Below are positions 36,194 through 45,460 of a stretch of DNA of 64,000 nt, piece after piece. Source of the stretch: an uncultured Clostridia bacterium. Lineage in GTDB: Bacteria > Bacillota > Clostridia > TANB77 > CAG-508. The first letter of the stretch is position 1. Every line of letters begins with the position of its first letter. A model generated the notes under the pieces. That model did no database searches and was not told the origin of the DNA. It was given only the letters and a program-made list of their open reading frames with translations. The translations under genes were made by a program, and so were the position numbers. Location: contig CALXBY010000007.1 in the NCBI GenBank assembly GCA_944386675.1, positions 1-64,000 on the forward strand. The letters are read 5' to 3'.

Positions 36194-37791
36194 AAGAAAA
36201 AAGGACAGTAAGAGATATTATTATAAAAGGAATAAAATATATACTATTATTAAGTTTGATAGTAATGATAGCCTTTTTTAGTCAAGAAAAAATAAGTTTA
36301 TCTTGGATTATAAGTATTAATATTATCTCATCTATTTATATTATTATATATCACGTTATATACAGAAAAGAAATTTTAGAATGCAAAAAATCAAAAATAG
36401 ACAAATGTATAGCAATTTTGTTTGCTATAATTGCTATTTATGTATTAAAACTAAATTGGAATTTTTTAGGAATAATATATATATATATAATGTTGAATAT
36501 GTATTTTATAGGTCTAGATATTTTTAGAAAAATATTTAAGAAAATAGTTAGAGTCGATTTTATAATGACAATAATAGAATTATTAATATTAAATATTAAT
36601 AATATACATAAAAAAGATATTTTTACAGAAGTTTCAAATAAAAATATTTTGATATTGGTTTCAAGATTACATACTGGTGGAGCAGAAAGAGTAGCGGTCA
36701 ATTTAGCAAATAATTTTAAAGAAAAATATGATAAAGTAGTGGTAGTAACATATAATGCAAAAACAGAAGATGATTACGAATGTAACGTGAAACATATACA
36801 AATAAAAAATAAAGAAATAAAAAGAATTAATGATATAAAGAAAATAAAGAAAAAATATCATATAACACATAGTATTAGTTTTTGTACAACAGCAAACTAT
36901 TTGAATGTAGCTAGTAATAATGGAGAAAAAGTTATTATTTCAGTAAGAAACTATTTATCAAATTCTACAGAAAAAAGAAGAAGAAAGTTAGAAGCGAAAA
37001 TTTCAGTTAGGTTTGCAGATAAAATTGTAGCTGTAGCAAAAGCAGTAGAAATAGAGCAAATAGAAAAATATAAAATTTCTAAAGATAAAATATTGACGAT
37101 AAATAATTTTTATGAAGAAGCAATTATTGAAGAAAAGGCAAAGCAAAAAATACTAGATGAAGAGGAAAGAAAATTTTTTGATACACATGATATTGTAATA
37201 ACAGTCGGAAGACTAAATTATCAGAAAGGCCAATGGTATTTAATACGAGCTTTTAAAGAAGTTATAAAAGAATGTCCAAATGCAAGACTTGTTATATTGG
37301 GAAAAGGTGAGGATGAAGAAAAATTAAAATCTTTAATTCAGGAATTACAATTAGAAAAGTATGTGAAATTATATGGATTTAAAGAAAATCCATATCAATA
37401 TTTAAGTAAAGCAAAAGTATTTGTATCAGAATCATTATATGAAGGAATGTCTAATGTTATATTAGAAGCAATGAAGTGTGGATTACCAATTATAGCAACA
37501 GATTGTTTAGCAGGAAATAGAGAGATATTAGCGCCTAATACAGAGCTTATAAAGCATACAGATAAGATAGAATTTGCACAATATGGAATTCTTGTACCTG
37601 TGGGCGATGGAAAAGAATATAAGACAGAAGAATTAAATTATTGGGAAATAGAATTAAAAGAAGCAATTATCAAAATTTTGAAAGATAAAGATTTAAGAGA
37701 AAAATATATAAAACAATCTAAAATCAGAATTAAAGATTTTGAAAAAGAAAAAATAATAAAACAATGGTATGATTTAATAGAAGGAGAATAG
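36190..37791 (+). CDS. GT4-family glycosyltransferase with N-terminal membrane domain
   Basis: 533 aa. Residues 1-135 form about four membrane segments. From about 150 a GT4 enzyme begins: ILVSRLHTGGAERVAVNLAN, SVRNYLSNSTEKRRR, TVGRLNYQKGQWYLIRAFKE (about 338-357), ESLYEGMSNVILEAMKCG (about 416-433). The soluble part parallels the 27544 glycosyltransferase. The membrane domain fixes it to the site where lipid-linked glycans are built. Starts with ATG overlapping the upstream stop (ATGA). Confidence 0.85.
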   Translation: MKEKRTVRDIIIKGIKYILLLSLIVMIAFFSQEKISLSWIISINIISSIYIIIYHVIYRKEILECKKSKIDKCIAILFAIIAIYVLKLNWNFLGIIYIYIMLNMYFIGLDIFRKIFKKIVRVDFIMTIIELLILNINNIHKKDIFTEVSNKNILILVSRLHTGGAERVAVNLANNFKEKYDKVVVVTYNAKTEDDYECNVKHIQIKNKEIKRINDIKKIKKKYHITHSISFCTTANYLNVASNNGEKVIISVRNYLSNSTEKRRRKLEAKISVRFADKIVAVAKAVEIEQIEKYKISKDKILTINNFYEEAIIEEKAKQKILDEEERKFFDTHDIVITVGRLNYQKGQWYLIRAFKEVIKECPNARLVILGKGEDEEKLKSLIQELQLEKYVKLYGFKENPYQYLSKAKVFVSESLYEGMSNVILEAMKCGLPIIATDCLAGNREILAPNTELIKHTDKIEFAQYGILVPVGDGKEYKTEELNYWEIELKEAIIKILKDKDLREKYIKQSKIRIKDFEKEKIIKQWYDLIEGE

Positions 37792-37794
37792 AAT

Positions 37795-39351
37795 TTGAAA
37801 AAAATTGAAGGAATAATAGATTTAAAAAAAGAAAATGATATTTATATAGCAGTAAAAGGAAGAATTGAAAAGGAAGATAATCTTGAAGCTGATGAAATAT
37901 ATTGCAAAAGAATGTATGAAAAATATAAGGAAAAAATGTTCCAGTATGTGAAAGGAGAATATGTAATTGTTATAAAAGATAAAGATACGGTTATTATGGC
38001 AAGAGATAAAATTGGGGCAGAACAATTATATTATTCTATGCAAAAAGATAAACTATATTATTCTACACAGTTTAAATTTTTCTTAAATGATTCTAGTATT
38101 TCAAAAGAAATAAGAAAAGATATTTTACAACAATTTCTGACTTATGAATATATTGCTGCTCCAGATACAATTTTAAAAAATATTTATAAAATAGAACCAG
38201 GCACATTTATCATCTGGAAAGATAATAAAATGAAAAAAGTAAAATATTACAATATATTGAAAAGATATAAAAAAATTTCAAAAAGGAAAGAAAAAGAATT
38301 TAAAACTTGTAAGAAGAATTTACAAGAAAAACTTGAAGAAAAAATAGAGAAAAGCGTTTGTAAAGATAAAATCTATGGAAGTTATTTAAGTGGAGGAATT
38401 GATTCAAGTTTAGTTACAGGAATTGCTAGTAAATATACCAAATATCCAATAAAAACATTTTCGATAGGGTTTAAAGATGATGATTTTGATGAGGCAAAAT
38501 ATGCAAAAGAAATAGCAAAATATTTTAAATGTGAACATCATGAATTATATATAGACCAAGAAGATATGATAAAAACCATAAAAAAGATACCATACATCTA
38601 TGATGAACCATTTGCAGATACATCACAAATACCAACGATTATATTAAATGAATTGGCAAAAGGAAAAGTAGATGAAGTAATAACAGGAGATGGAGCAGAC
38701 CAAATTTTTTGTGGTTCAACAGTGTATGATAAATTAGGAAAGTTAAAAATAAAAGAAAAGATTGCAAGATATAGTGAAGTTATACAATTTGATAGTAAAA
38801 AAAGGGAAAAAAGAATAAGATGTTTAATATTGGATGCAAAAAAGAAAAAATTGTATAAAATGAAAAATTATGGCATAAGAAAAAAAAGAATAGCAAGAAT
38901 GTTATTGGAAACACAAAAATTTCTACCAGATAGATTATTAAATAAAGTATTAAAAAGTTCTGATGAGAATGGAATTGATTTAATAAAACCATTTTCAGAT
39001 TATACAATTATCGAAGAATCTTATAAAATTCCATTGAAATATAAATATTTTAATGGTGAGAAGAAATATATCTTAAAAGAAATAGTATACGATTTGATAC
39101 CAAAAGAATATTTAGATAGACCGAAACATGGATTTGGAGTACCAATAGAAAAATGGCTCACAACAGAACCTATGTATTCAGAGCTATTAAGAGTAGCTAA
39201 TAAAGAAGTAATAGAAAAACAAGGAATATTTGAATTCGAAAAAATAAAACAGTTTATAGAAAATTTTAAAGAAGAAAAGAGAAAAGGAGATGCCATTATA
39301 TTATGGTCTTTCTATGTTTTTCAAATATGGTATAAAACATATATGGGGTAA
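37795..39351 (+). CDS. asparagine-synthase-like amidotransferase without catalytic Cys2
   Basis: 518 aa, TTG start. The N-terminal domain keeps the glutaminase-like fold (VMARDKIGAEQLYYSMQKDK, YYSTQFKFFLND) but begins MKKIEGIIDLKK, so the Cys2 nucleophile of AsnB is absent. The synthase domain is complete: PP-loop GSYLSGGIDSSLVTGIA (about 200-216), FSIGFKDDDFDEAKYAKEIA, and GDGADQIFCG. In polysaccharide loci such enzymes amidate uronic acids (WbpS-type). Without Cys2, ammonia or an amine rather than glutamine would be the nitrogen donor; that is inference. Confidence 0.78.
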   Translation: MKKIEGIIDLKKENDIYIAVKGRIEKEDNLEADEIYCKRMYEKYKEKMFQYVKGEYVIVIKDKDTVIMARDKIGAEQLYYSMQKDKLYYSTQFKFFLNDSSISKEIRKDILQQFLTYEYIAAPDTILKNIYKIEPGTFIIWKDNKMKKVKYYNILKRYKKISKRKEKEFKTCKKNLQEKLEEKIEKSVCKDKIYGSYLSGGIDSSLVTGIASKYTKYPIKTFSIGFKDDDFDEAKYAKEIAKYFKCEHHELYIDQEDMIKTIKKIPYIYDEPFADTSQIPTIILNELAKGKVDEVITGDGADQIFCGSTVYDKLGKLKIKEKIARYSEVIQFDSKKREKRIRCLILDAKKKKLYKMKNYGIRKKRIARMLLETQKFLPDRLLNKVLKSSDENGIDLIKPFSDYTIIEESYKIPLKYKYFNGEKKYILKEIVYDLIPKEYLDRPKHGFGVPIEKWLTTEPMYSELLRVANKEVIEKQGIFEFEKIKQFIENFKEEKRKGDAIILWSFYVFQIWYKTYMG

Positions 39352-39354
39352 AGG

Positions 39355-40593
39355 ATGAAAAAGATAATAATAATAGGAATTATATTAATAATAATAATTG
39401 CATTAATCATTGGGATAATCATAGATAATACATGCAATTCTCATGGATTTGCTGGCTGGTTTATAAATATAGGAGTGCAATATCAAAAATTTCAAGTGTC
39501 GACAGTTGAAGAATTAGTAGAAGCATTGCAAAATAAGGAAAATATAGAGATAGAAATATTAAATGATTTAGACTTAGGATGGAAAAAAATATACAAGAAT
39601 TTAATTAATCATGATAATTTTACAAAAGCAAATGAAGCTAAAATTAGTCCAGATTTAATAGAAAGTGGTGTTAGCAATTTTATATTAGATAAATATAAGA
39701 ATGTAAAAATCTATTCTAAAAATAATTCTAAAATTTTACATAGCTGTTTGCAAATAAAAAATTCTAATAATATAAAGATTGAAGGATTAATTTTTGATGA
39801 ATTATGGGAATGGGATGAAGTAACAAATGGAGCATATAAAGAAAATAATTGGGATTTTATAGATATAGAAAATTCTGATAAAATATGGATTAATAAATGT
39901 GAATTTGGACAAAGTTATGATGGAATCATAGATAGTAATGCAAGTTCTAATATTACTATATCTAATTGTGAAATAAATCCTAATAAATATAACTATAGTT
40001 TTTATGAAAAACAGTTTGACTATTTAGAAAAAAATAAAGACCAAAATAGAACCTATAGTATATTAAGAGATGAGGCAGGATTGACAAAAGAGCAAATAAT
40101 GAATATATATAATTGTCAATGTAAAGTGTATAATTTTGGAACTAAGGAATTTGAAGAAGATAATGCAAAACAAAATATTACCATTCATAATGTGAATTTT
40201 AAAAATGTAAAATCTAGAATTCCAAGAATTAGAGCGGGAAAGGTACATATATATAACATATGTATAGATAATTCTGAATTGAAGGATTATTATGACTATA
40301 TAAATGAAGAAAAGGTTACTGAATTAAAAAATACATATAAAGATATGATATATGATATCAATAGAGGTGTTTTATCAACAGAAGGAGCAATTGTTACAAT
40401 AGAAAATTCAGTATTTAAAAATGTAGATAAGCCTATATTAGAATCTGTTGAAGAACATGAGGGAGAAGAACAATATAAAGGAAAAGTTGTTGTAAAAAAT
40501 TGTATGTTTAATAACGAATTAAAAAATACAAATTTAGATAATGATGCTTTTGAAATACCATATTTCTATATATTAAAAAAGGTAAAGTCATAA
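39355..40593 (+). CDS. membrane-anchored right-handed beta-helix protein (pectate-lyase-like)
   Basis: 412 aa. Strong N-terminal membrane helix (about 3-24, IIIIGIILIIIIALIIGIII), then a domain with repeated short strands: FILDKYKNVKIYSKNNSKIL, NIKIEGLIFDELWEWDE, DFIDIENSDKIWINKCEFG, YDGIIDSNASSNITISNCEI. This succession is typical of a parallel beta-helix of the pectate lyase superfamily. It might cleave, bind or trim the uronic-acid polymer made here. Catalytic residues are not certain. Confidence 0.72.
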   Translation: MKKIIIIGIILIIIIALIIGIIIDNTCNSHGFAGWFINIGVQYQKFQVSTVEELVEALQNKENIEIEILNDLDLGWKKIYKNLINHDNFTKANEAKISPDLIESGVSNFILDKYKNVKIYSKNNSKILHSCLQIKNSNNIKIEGLIFDELWEWDEVTNGAYKENNWDFIDIENSDKIWINKCEFGQSYDGIIDSNASSNITISNCEINPNKYNYSFYEKQFDYLEKNKDQNRTYSILRDEAGLTKEQIMNIYNCQCKVYNFGTKEFEEDNAKQNITIHNVNFKNVKSRIPRIRAGKVHIYNICIDNSELKDYYDYINEEKVTELKNTYKDMIYDINRGVLSTEGAIVTIENSVFKNVDKPILESVEEHEGEEQYKGKVVVKNCMFNNELKNTNLDNDAFEIPYFYILKKVKS

Positions 40594-40628
40594 AAAATAT
40601 CATAGAATAATTTTCTATGATATTTTTT
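40592..40628. terminator. bidirectional terminator, perfect 16-bp stem
   Basis: AAAAAATATCATAGAA (40592-40607) pairs perfectly with TTCTATGATATTTTTT (40613-40628), between convergent genes. Confidence 0.9.
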
Positions 40629-40647
40629 AATATAAACTATACTAATT

Positions 40648-41367
40648 TTATTTTAAATACAAATTAATACAATCTTGAATATTGCCATCAAATTTAATTT
40701 GACTATTTTCTATTAAAATTCCTCTTTCACAAAATTCTTTTGCAATATCTGGAGCATGTGTGACCAAAAGAAAAGTATGTTTATTATCATTTAAAAATTC
40801 CTTAATTTTTTCATAACACTTTTGCTTGAAATGATAATCACCAACACTAAATACTTCATCTAAAATAAGTATTTCAGGATAGGTATGAATACTAATTGAA
40901 AAACCTAAACGAGATTTCATACCAGTAGAATAGGTTCTAATGGGTTGATCTATATATTCTCCAATATCAGCAAATTCAATGATTTTATTTTCAATCTCTT
41001 TTATTTGGGCAGTTTTTAAACCTAAAAGCTTACACTTTAAAAAAATATTTTCTCTTCCTGTAAAATCATTTTCAAAACCAGAATTTAATTCTAATATAGC
41101 ACTTAAATTTCCATTAACCGTAATTTTTCCGTAAGAAGGGTAAGTAATACCAGCAACTAATTTTAAAATAGTAGATTTTCCCATTCCATTTTTTCCAATA
41201 ATGGCAACAGATTCACCTTTGGAAATAGAAAAGGAAATGTGATTTAAAACATTTTTTTCTTTGATATGCTTTTCAAAAAAAATAGAAGAAAAGATTTTAC
41301 TACTATTTTTTTTATATAATTTATAACTTTTAGATACATCTTCAAATTTTATAGCTATAGAATTCAT
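40648..41367 (-). CDS. ABC exporter ATP-binding protein (Wzt/TagH type)
   Basis: 239 aa. Walker A IIGKNGMGKSTILK (about 54-67), signature YSTGMKSRLGFSISI (about 140-154), Walker B EILILDEVFSVGD (about 160-172), switch His in LVTHAPD. The N-terminal VSKSYKLYKKNSSKIFSS and the sequence around ENIFLKCKLLG mark the polysaccharide/teichoic acid export subfamily. It lacks the C-terminal sugar-binding domain of long Wzt proteins. Pairs with the permease next to it (41409-42206). Confidence 0.9.
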   Translation of the reverse strand: MNSIAIKFEDVSKSYKLYKKNSSKIFSSIFFEKHIKEKNVLNHISFSISKGESVAIIGKNGMGKSTILKLVAGITYPSYGKITVNGNLSAILELNSGFENDFTGRENIFLKCKLLGLKTAQIKEIENKIIEFADIGEYIDQPIRTYSTGMKSRLGFSISIHTYPEILILDEVFSVGDYHFKQKCYEKIKEFLNDNKHTFLLVTHAPDIAKEFCERGILIENSQIKFDGNIQDCINLYLK

Positions 41368-41408
41368 AGATATTTTTCATATAAAGATTATATGAAACTC
41401 CTTTCCTC

Positions 41409-42206
41409 TTATAATACATCTGGAATAATTTTTTTAAATTTTTTATAACATATTACAGAAAGTATACAAGATATTAAAAACACGACAATAAAGGCGATTA
41501 AAGACAAAGAATCTTCCCAAAACCATACATGTTTAATAAAGCAATTTCTGTAACCATTTACTAGAAATGTAACTGGATTTAATTCTAAAATAAATTTTAA
41601 AATAGGATTATGAATAGATGAAATATCCCAAATAACTCCTGAAAGTGCAAATATTGCAAAAACAGAAGATTTTATAATATTTAAAAAATCTTTACTAACA
41701 GCAGATAGAAGTGAAAGTACTTGATTTAGTATAGTAAAAAATAAAAACATAAACAGCATATATATTGGTAATTGTAGTATATACATATCTAAAGAATACC
41801 CACTAAAAATAAATAGACATATGGTAATTGCCATTAAAATAATATGGATGATAAATCTAGATATGCTTGTAAATGTTGGAATAATGCAAATAGGAATTTT
41901 CATTTTTGTCACTAAATAACTATATTTTCGGATAGATTCACTTCCTTGATTTAATATATCATTTATATAAAACCAAGGAACCATTCCACTAATTAGCCAT
42001 AAAAAATAAGGATATCCGAACATATCTTTAGAAACTTTTAATCCAATAGCTAGCATAAAATAATAAATAAAAATTCGAAAAGCAGGTCTAATAATAGCCC
42101 AAGCCCAACTAAGTATAGCACCTCGGTAAGTTCGAATCAAATCCGTTTTTGTAAGTGTTGATATAATTGATATATTTTGTATATGTTCATCGATAATTTC
42201 AAACAT
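41409..42206 (-). CDS. ABC exporter permease (Wzm/TagG type)
   Basis: 265 aa with six membrane segments. The ABC-2 permease signature for polysaccharide export is visible: RTYRGAILSWAWAIIRPAFR near 26-45, WLISGMVPWFYINDILNQGS near 70-89, and ELNPVTFLVNGYRNCFIKH near 209-227. Moves a lipid-linked glycan across the membrane using the ATPase downstream. It is transcribed away from the glycosyltransferase at 42397, so promoters for both lie in 42207-42396. Confidence 0.9.
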   Translation of the reverse strand: MFEIIDEHIQNISIISTLTKTDLIRTYRGAILSWAWAIIRPAFRIFIYYFMLAIGLKVSKDMFGYPYFLWLISGMVPWFYINDILNQGSESIRKYSYLVTKMKIPICIIPTFTSISRFIIHIILMAITICLFIFSGYSLDMYILQLPIYMLFMFLFFTILNQVLSLLSAVSKDFLNIIKSSVFAIFALSGVIWDISSIHNPILKFILELNPVTFLVNGYRNCFIKHVWFWEDSLSLIAFIVVFLISCILSVICYKKFKKIIPDVL

Positions 42207-42396
42207 AATTTACTCCATTTCTTTTTGTATGATTTGATTATACTAACAAAATTCAAAATAGTCAATTTGAATTTTAAGTTAAAAGTTGCTTTTCGCATTT
42301 GGTAAAAATTATGATGATATAAAAAACGATTTAATTGATTGAATATATTGAAAAAAACCAGAAGATATATTAGAATGTTTTTTGTAAGGAGAACGT

Positions 42397-43512
42397 ATGA
42401 AAATAGCAATTATTAGTCATAAAACATCTAATCTAATAAATTCAAGAGGGGAACTTATAAAAGCACTTGTTCAAAAAGGTCATAAAGTTATTGCTATATG
42501 TAATGAAGATACAAGTAAAAAAAAGGTAGAACAATTAGGTGCAAAATATAGGAGTGCTACATTTGATAGGACTTCTACTAGTATTTTTCAGAATTTACAA
42601 TATTTAAAAAAGTTACAAAATATCCTAAAAGAAGAACAGGTAGATACCGTATTCATGTATACAATAAAGCCAATTATATTTGGTTCAATAGCAGCTAAAA
42701 GAAATAAAGTTTCTAAAATATATTCTTTGATAGCAGGAATGGGATACAATTATTCTGTAAATTCTTTGAAAATAAGATTAATTAGAATAATTTGTGATAT
42801 AGGATATAAAATAGCATTAAAATATAATACGAAAGTAATCTTTCAAAATAAAGAAGATATGGAAGAATTAATTCAGAAACATTTTATAAAAAAAGAACAA
42901 GCAGAGTTAGTAGATGGAACAGGTGTCAACATGGATATCTTTACAAAAGAGGAAAATCGTTTAGGGAATACATTTAATTTCTTAATGGTTTCACGAATGT
43001 TAAATGTAAAAGGTGTAAAGGAATATTGTAAGGCTGCTAAAATTCTAAAAGAGAAATATCCGAACGTTAGATGTATACATATAGGAGAAGAAGATTATAC
43101 TTATCGAGGTCTAAAAAAGGAATTTATTGAAAAGTATAAAGAAGTTGTGGAATTTAAGGGAAGAGTAAAAAATGTTCCAGAATATATAAAAGATTGTAAC
43201 GCTGTTGTGTTGCCTTCTTATTTAAGAGAAGGAATACCAAGAACACTGCAAGAAGCTCTGGCGGTTGGAAGACCGATTATTACAACAAATGTGAGAGGAT
43301 GTAAAGAGACAGTAAAAGAAGGAAAAAACGGATACTTGATTACCCCAAAAAGCGTTGAAGAATTAGTGAAAGCTATGGAAAAGATGTTACGAAAAGACGA
43401 ATTAGAATTAAAAGAAATGTCAGAAAAGAGCTATCATATAGCACTAGAAAAATTTGATGTCAATAAAATTAATAGAAAAATGATACAGATAATTGAAGGA
43501 GAGCAAAAATGA
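42397..43512 (+). CDS. GT4-family glycosyltransferase
   Basis: 371 aa, related to PglA/RfaB-like enzymes: MKIAIISHKTSNLINSRGEL start, YTIKPIIFGSIAAKRNKV, AGMGYNYSVNSL, then SRMLNVKGVKEYCKAAKILK (about 198-217) and LPSYLREGIPRTLQEALAVG (about 270-289) with the EX7E glutamates. Probably adds an early sugar of the exported glycan. RBS AAGGAG at about 42388. Its stop overlaps the epimerase start (ATGA). Confidence 0.87.
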   Translation: MKIAIISHKTSNLINSRGELIKALVQKGHKVIAICNEDTSKKKVEQLGAKYRSATFDRTSTSIFQNLQYLKKLQNILKEEQVDTVFMYTIKPIIFGSIAAKRNKVSKIYSLIAGMGYNYSVNSLKIRLIRIICDIGYKIALKYNTKVIFQNKEDMEELIQKHFIKKEQAELVDGTGVNMDIFTKEENRLGNTFNFLMVSRMLNVKGVKEYCKAAKILKEKYPNVRCIHIGEEDYTYRGLKKEFIEKYKEVVEFKGRVKNVPEYIKDCNAVVLPSYLREGIPRTLQEALAVGRPIITTNVRGCKETVKEGKNGYLITPKSVEELVKAMEKMLRKDELELKEMSEKSYHIALEKFDVNKINRKMIQIIEGEQK

Positions 43513-44483
43513 AAACAGTTTTAATTACAGGAGGAGCAGGATTTATAGGCTCAAGTTTAGCTGATAGATTATTAGAAGAAAATTATGAAGTAATTATTAT
43601 AGATAATATGACTGAAAATTATAGTGTGAAGCTAAAAAATGCTAATATAAATAGAAATATAAATCATTCACATTATCATTTTTACAAAGTTGATATTCGA
43701 AATAAAGAGGAAATGGAACAAATTTTTAAAGAAAATACAATAGATAGTGTAATCCATTTAGCAGGATTAGCAGGTGTAAGGAAATCTATTGAAGAGCCGA
43801 TTTTGTATGAAGAGGTAAATGGTATTGGAACACAAAATATATTAGAAGTTATGAAAGAAAATAAGGTGAAAAATCTTGTGTTCTCATCATCAAGTTCTGT
43901 GTATGGAAACAGAAATCAAGGTCCATTTAAAGAAAGTGATAATACTGATTATCCAATTAGTCCTTATGCAGCAACTAAAAAGGCAGATGAATTATTTATA
44001 TATACATACCATCACTTATATAAAATTAATGCAATGTTGTTAAGATTTTTTACAGTTTATGGACCTAGACAAAGAGGGGATCTAGCAATTAGTAAATTTG
44101 TAAAAGCAATCTTTGAAGATGAACCAATACAAATGTATGGAGATGGAACGACTTCTAGAGATTACACATATATAGGTGATATTATTGATGGGATTTGGAA
44201 GTCATTAAAATATTTAGAGAAAAATGAAGATATATATGAGATATTAAATATAGGAGAATCTACACCAATCACATTAAAAGATATGATTAAAACCATTGAA
44301 ACAAAAGTAGGAAAAAAAGCAAAAATACTTCAAATGCCAATGCAGATGGGAGATGTTACGACAACATATGCAAGTATAGAAAAGGCAAAAAATATGATTG
44401 GTTATGCACCTAAAACAAGTTTTGAAGAGGGAATAGAAAAATTTGTGAAGTGGTTTAAAGAAAATAAGGATTTATATGATTAA
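43509..44483 (+). CDS. NAD-dependent UDP-sugar epimerase (UDP-glucuronate 4-epimerase-like)
   Basis: 324 aa SDR enzyme. GGAGFIGSSLADRLLE (about 7-22) binds NAD; SSSSVYGN (about 122-129) and YAATKKADE (YxxxK, about 148-156) are catalytic; FTVYGPRQRGDLAISKF and YGDGTTSRDYTYIGDI follow. The RGDLAISKF context and length fit UDP-GlcA 4-epimerases, which makes sense with the UDP-glucose dehydrogenase at 26212. GalE activity remains possible. Confidence 0.87.
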   Translation: MKTVLITGGAGFIGSSLADRLLEENYEVIIIDNMTENYSVKLKNANINRNINHSHYHFYKVDIRNKEEMEQIFKENTIDSVIHLAGLAGVRKSIEEPILYEEVNGIGTQNILEVMKENKVKNLVFSSSSSVYGNRNQGPFKESDNTDYPISPYAATKKADELFIYTYHHLYKINAMLLRFFTVYGPRQRGDLAISKFVKAIFEDEPIQMYGDGTTSRDYTYIGDIIDGIWKSLKYLEKNEDIYEILNIGESTPITLKDMIKTIETKVGKKAKILQMPMQMGDVTTTYASIEKAKNMIGYAPKTSFEEGIEKFVKWFKENKDLYD

Positions 44484-44551
44484 ATATGTATATATTTACA
44501 TATATATATTCATTTTGTCGAATTATGCGATGAAAAATAAAAAAAGATAAA

Positions 44552-44579
44552 AGGAACTTGTTGACAAGTTCTTTTTTTG
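44552..44579 (+). terminator. terminator of the polysaccharide island
   Basis: GAACTTG (44554-44560), loop TTGA, CAAGTTC (44565-44571), then seven T. Its T tract overlaps the -35 of the next promoter. Confidence 0.85.
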
Positions 44580-44606
44580 ACAGTATACTTTAAGAAATTA
44601 TATAAT
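44577..44606 (+). promoter_or_regulatory. consensus promoter upstream of the Rpn-like gene
   Basis: TTGACA (44577-44582), 18-bp spacer, TATAAT (44601-44606). About 130 bases of leader follow before the ATG at 44737. The leader has a strong AAAGGAGG (44702-44709) followed at 44720 by GTG CAC TAA, a two-codon ORF. Confidence 0.7.
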
Positions 44607-44736
44607 TTTTAATCAATAGAAATTTCTATCTAGTATTTATTCATTTAATTTTTTAAAAATATCCACAAAAATTTATCCATTAAAGCTCTAGTAAAATTCA
44701 GAAAGGAGGTTATTTTTTAGTGCACTAAAATTATAT

Positions 44737-45366
44737 ATGAACAGAAAATTTGTTGCAAAAAGTAATTATGTATTAAGAAAAGTTTTAAATTCAGAAGATA
44801 ATGTAGATATTTTGAGAGAATTTATAGAAGTTATATTAAATATAAAAATAAAAAAGGCAGGAATAAATCCATATCTGGAAAAAAGAAAGAAAAATTTACC
44901 TGCTGAAGAAAATTTTGGGATTGCGGATTTAAGAATACAAACAGAAGATAAAGAAGAGCTAAATATTGGAATACAAATGATAGATGGAGAACATGTTTTA
45001 ACAAAGATGTTTCTATATTTTGCACAAATACATTTTAATCAATCTGAATATGGTGATAATAGAAATTTAACCAAAACAATTACAATTAATATTTTAGATT
45101 TTATATTTACAAAAAGGACTAAATATCACAGTAAGATGATTTTAAAGGATAAAAAAATGATGGGTATTTATAAAGATTGCCTAGAAATGCATGTAATAGA
45201 ATTACCTAAATTTAAGATAAACGAAAATAAAGAAATAACATTAAAAGAAGCGTGGATAAATTATCTAAAAGGAGAAAATATAGAAAAGGCAATTAGAAGA
45301 AGTAAAAAAATTAAAAAATTGGATAATTTACTAAACACATACTGGCAAGATGAAGTTATGGAATAA
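44737..45366 (+). CDS. Rpn/PD-(D/E)XK nuclease-family protein, possibly degenerate
   Basis: 209 aa. Similar to the Rpn (YhgA-like, recombination-promoting nuclease) family: MNRKFVAKSNYVLRKVLNSE start, GIADLRIQTEDKEELNIGIQ core, then YFAQIHFNQSEYGD. The family core is normally D-x(n)-ExQ (NIEIQ); here it reads NIGIQ, so the catalytic Glu seems replaced by Gly. The good RBS (44702-44709) is 28 bases from the ATG, too far. In-frame codons between them (SALKLY) suggest a lost upstream start. Probably a decaying copy, or a non-nuclease relative. Confidence 0.65.
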   Translation: MNRKFVAKSNYVLRKVLNSEDNVDILREFIEVILNIKIKKAGINPYLEKRKKNLPAEENFGIADLRIQTEDKEELNIGIQMIDGEHVLTKMFLYFAQIHFNQSEYGDNRNLTKTITINILDFIFTKRTKYHSKMILKDKKMMGIYKDCLEMHVIELPKFKINENKEITLKEAWINYLKGENIEKAIRRSKKIKKLDNLLNTYWQDEVME

Positions 45367-45415
45367 TAAAAAGGAAGAAGGCACCCATGTGGTTTATGGA
45401 GCATTCTTCTTTTTT
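45367..45415. terminator. hairpin between convergent genes
   Basis: AAAAAGGAAGAA (about 45368-45379) and TTCTTCTTTTTT (about 45405-45416) can pair around a loop with GGCACCC; T tract on the + strand. Confidence 0.55.
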
Positions 45416-45460
45416 AATCTTGATGTATATTATATATTTTATTCTTTATTACTTTATGAT

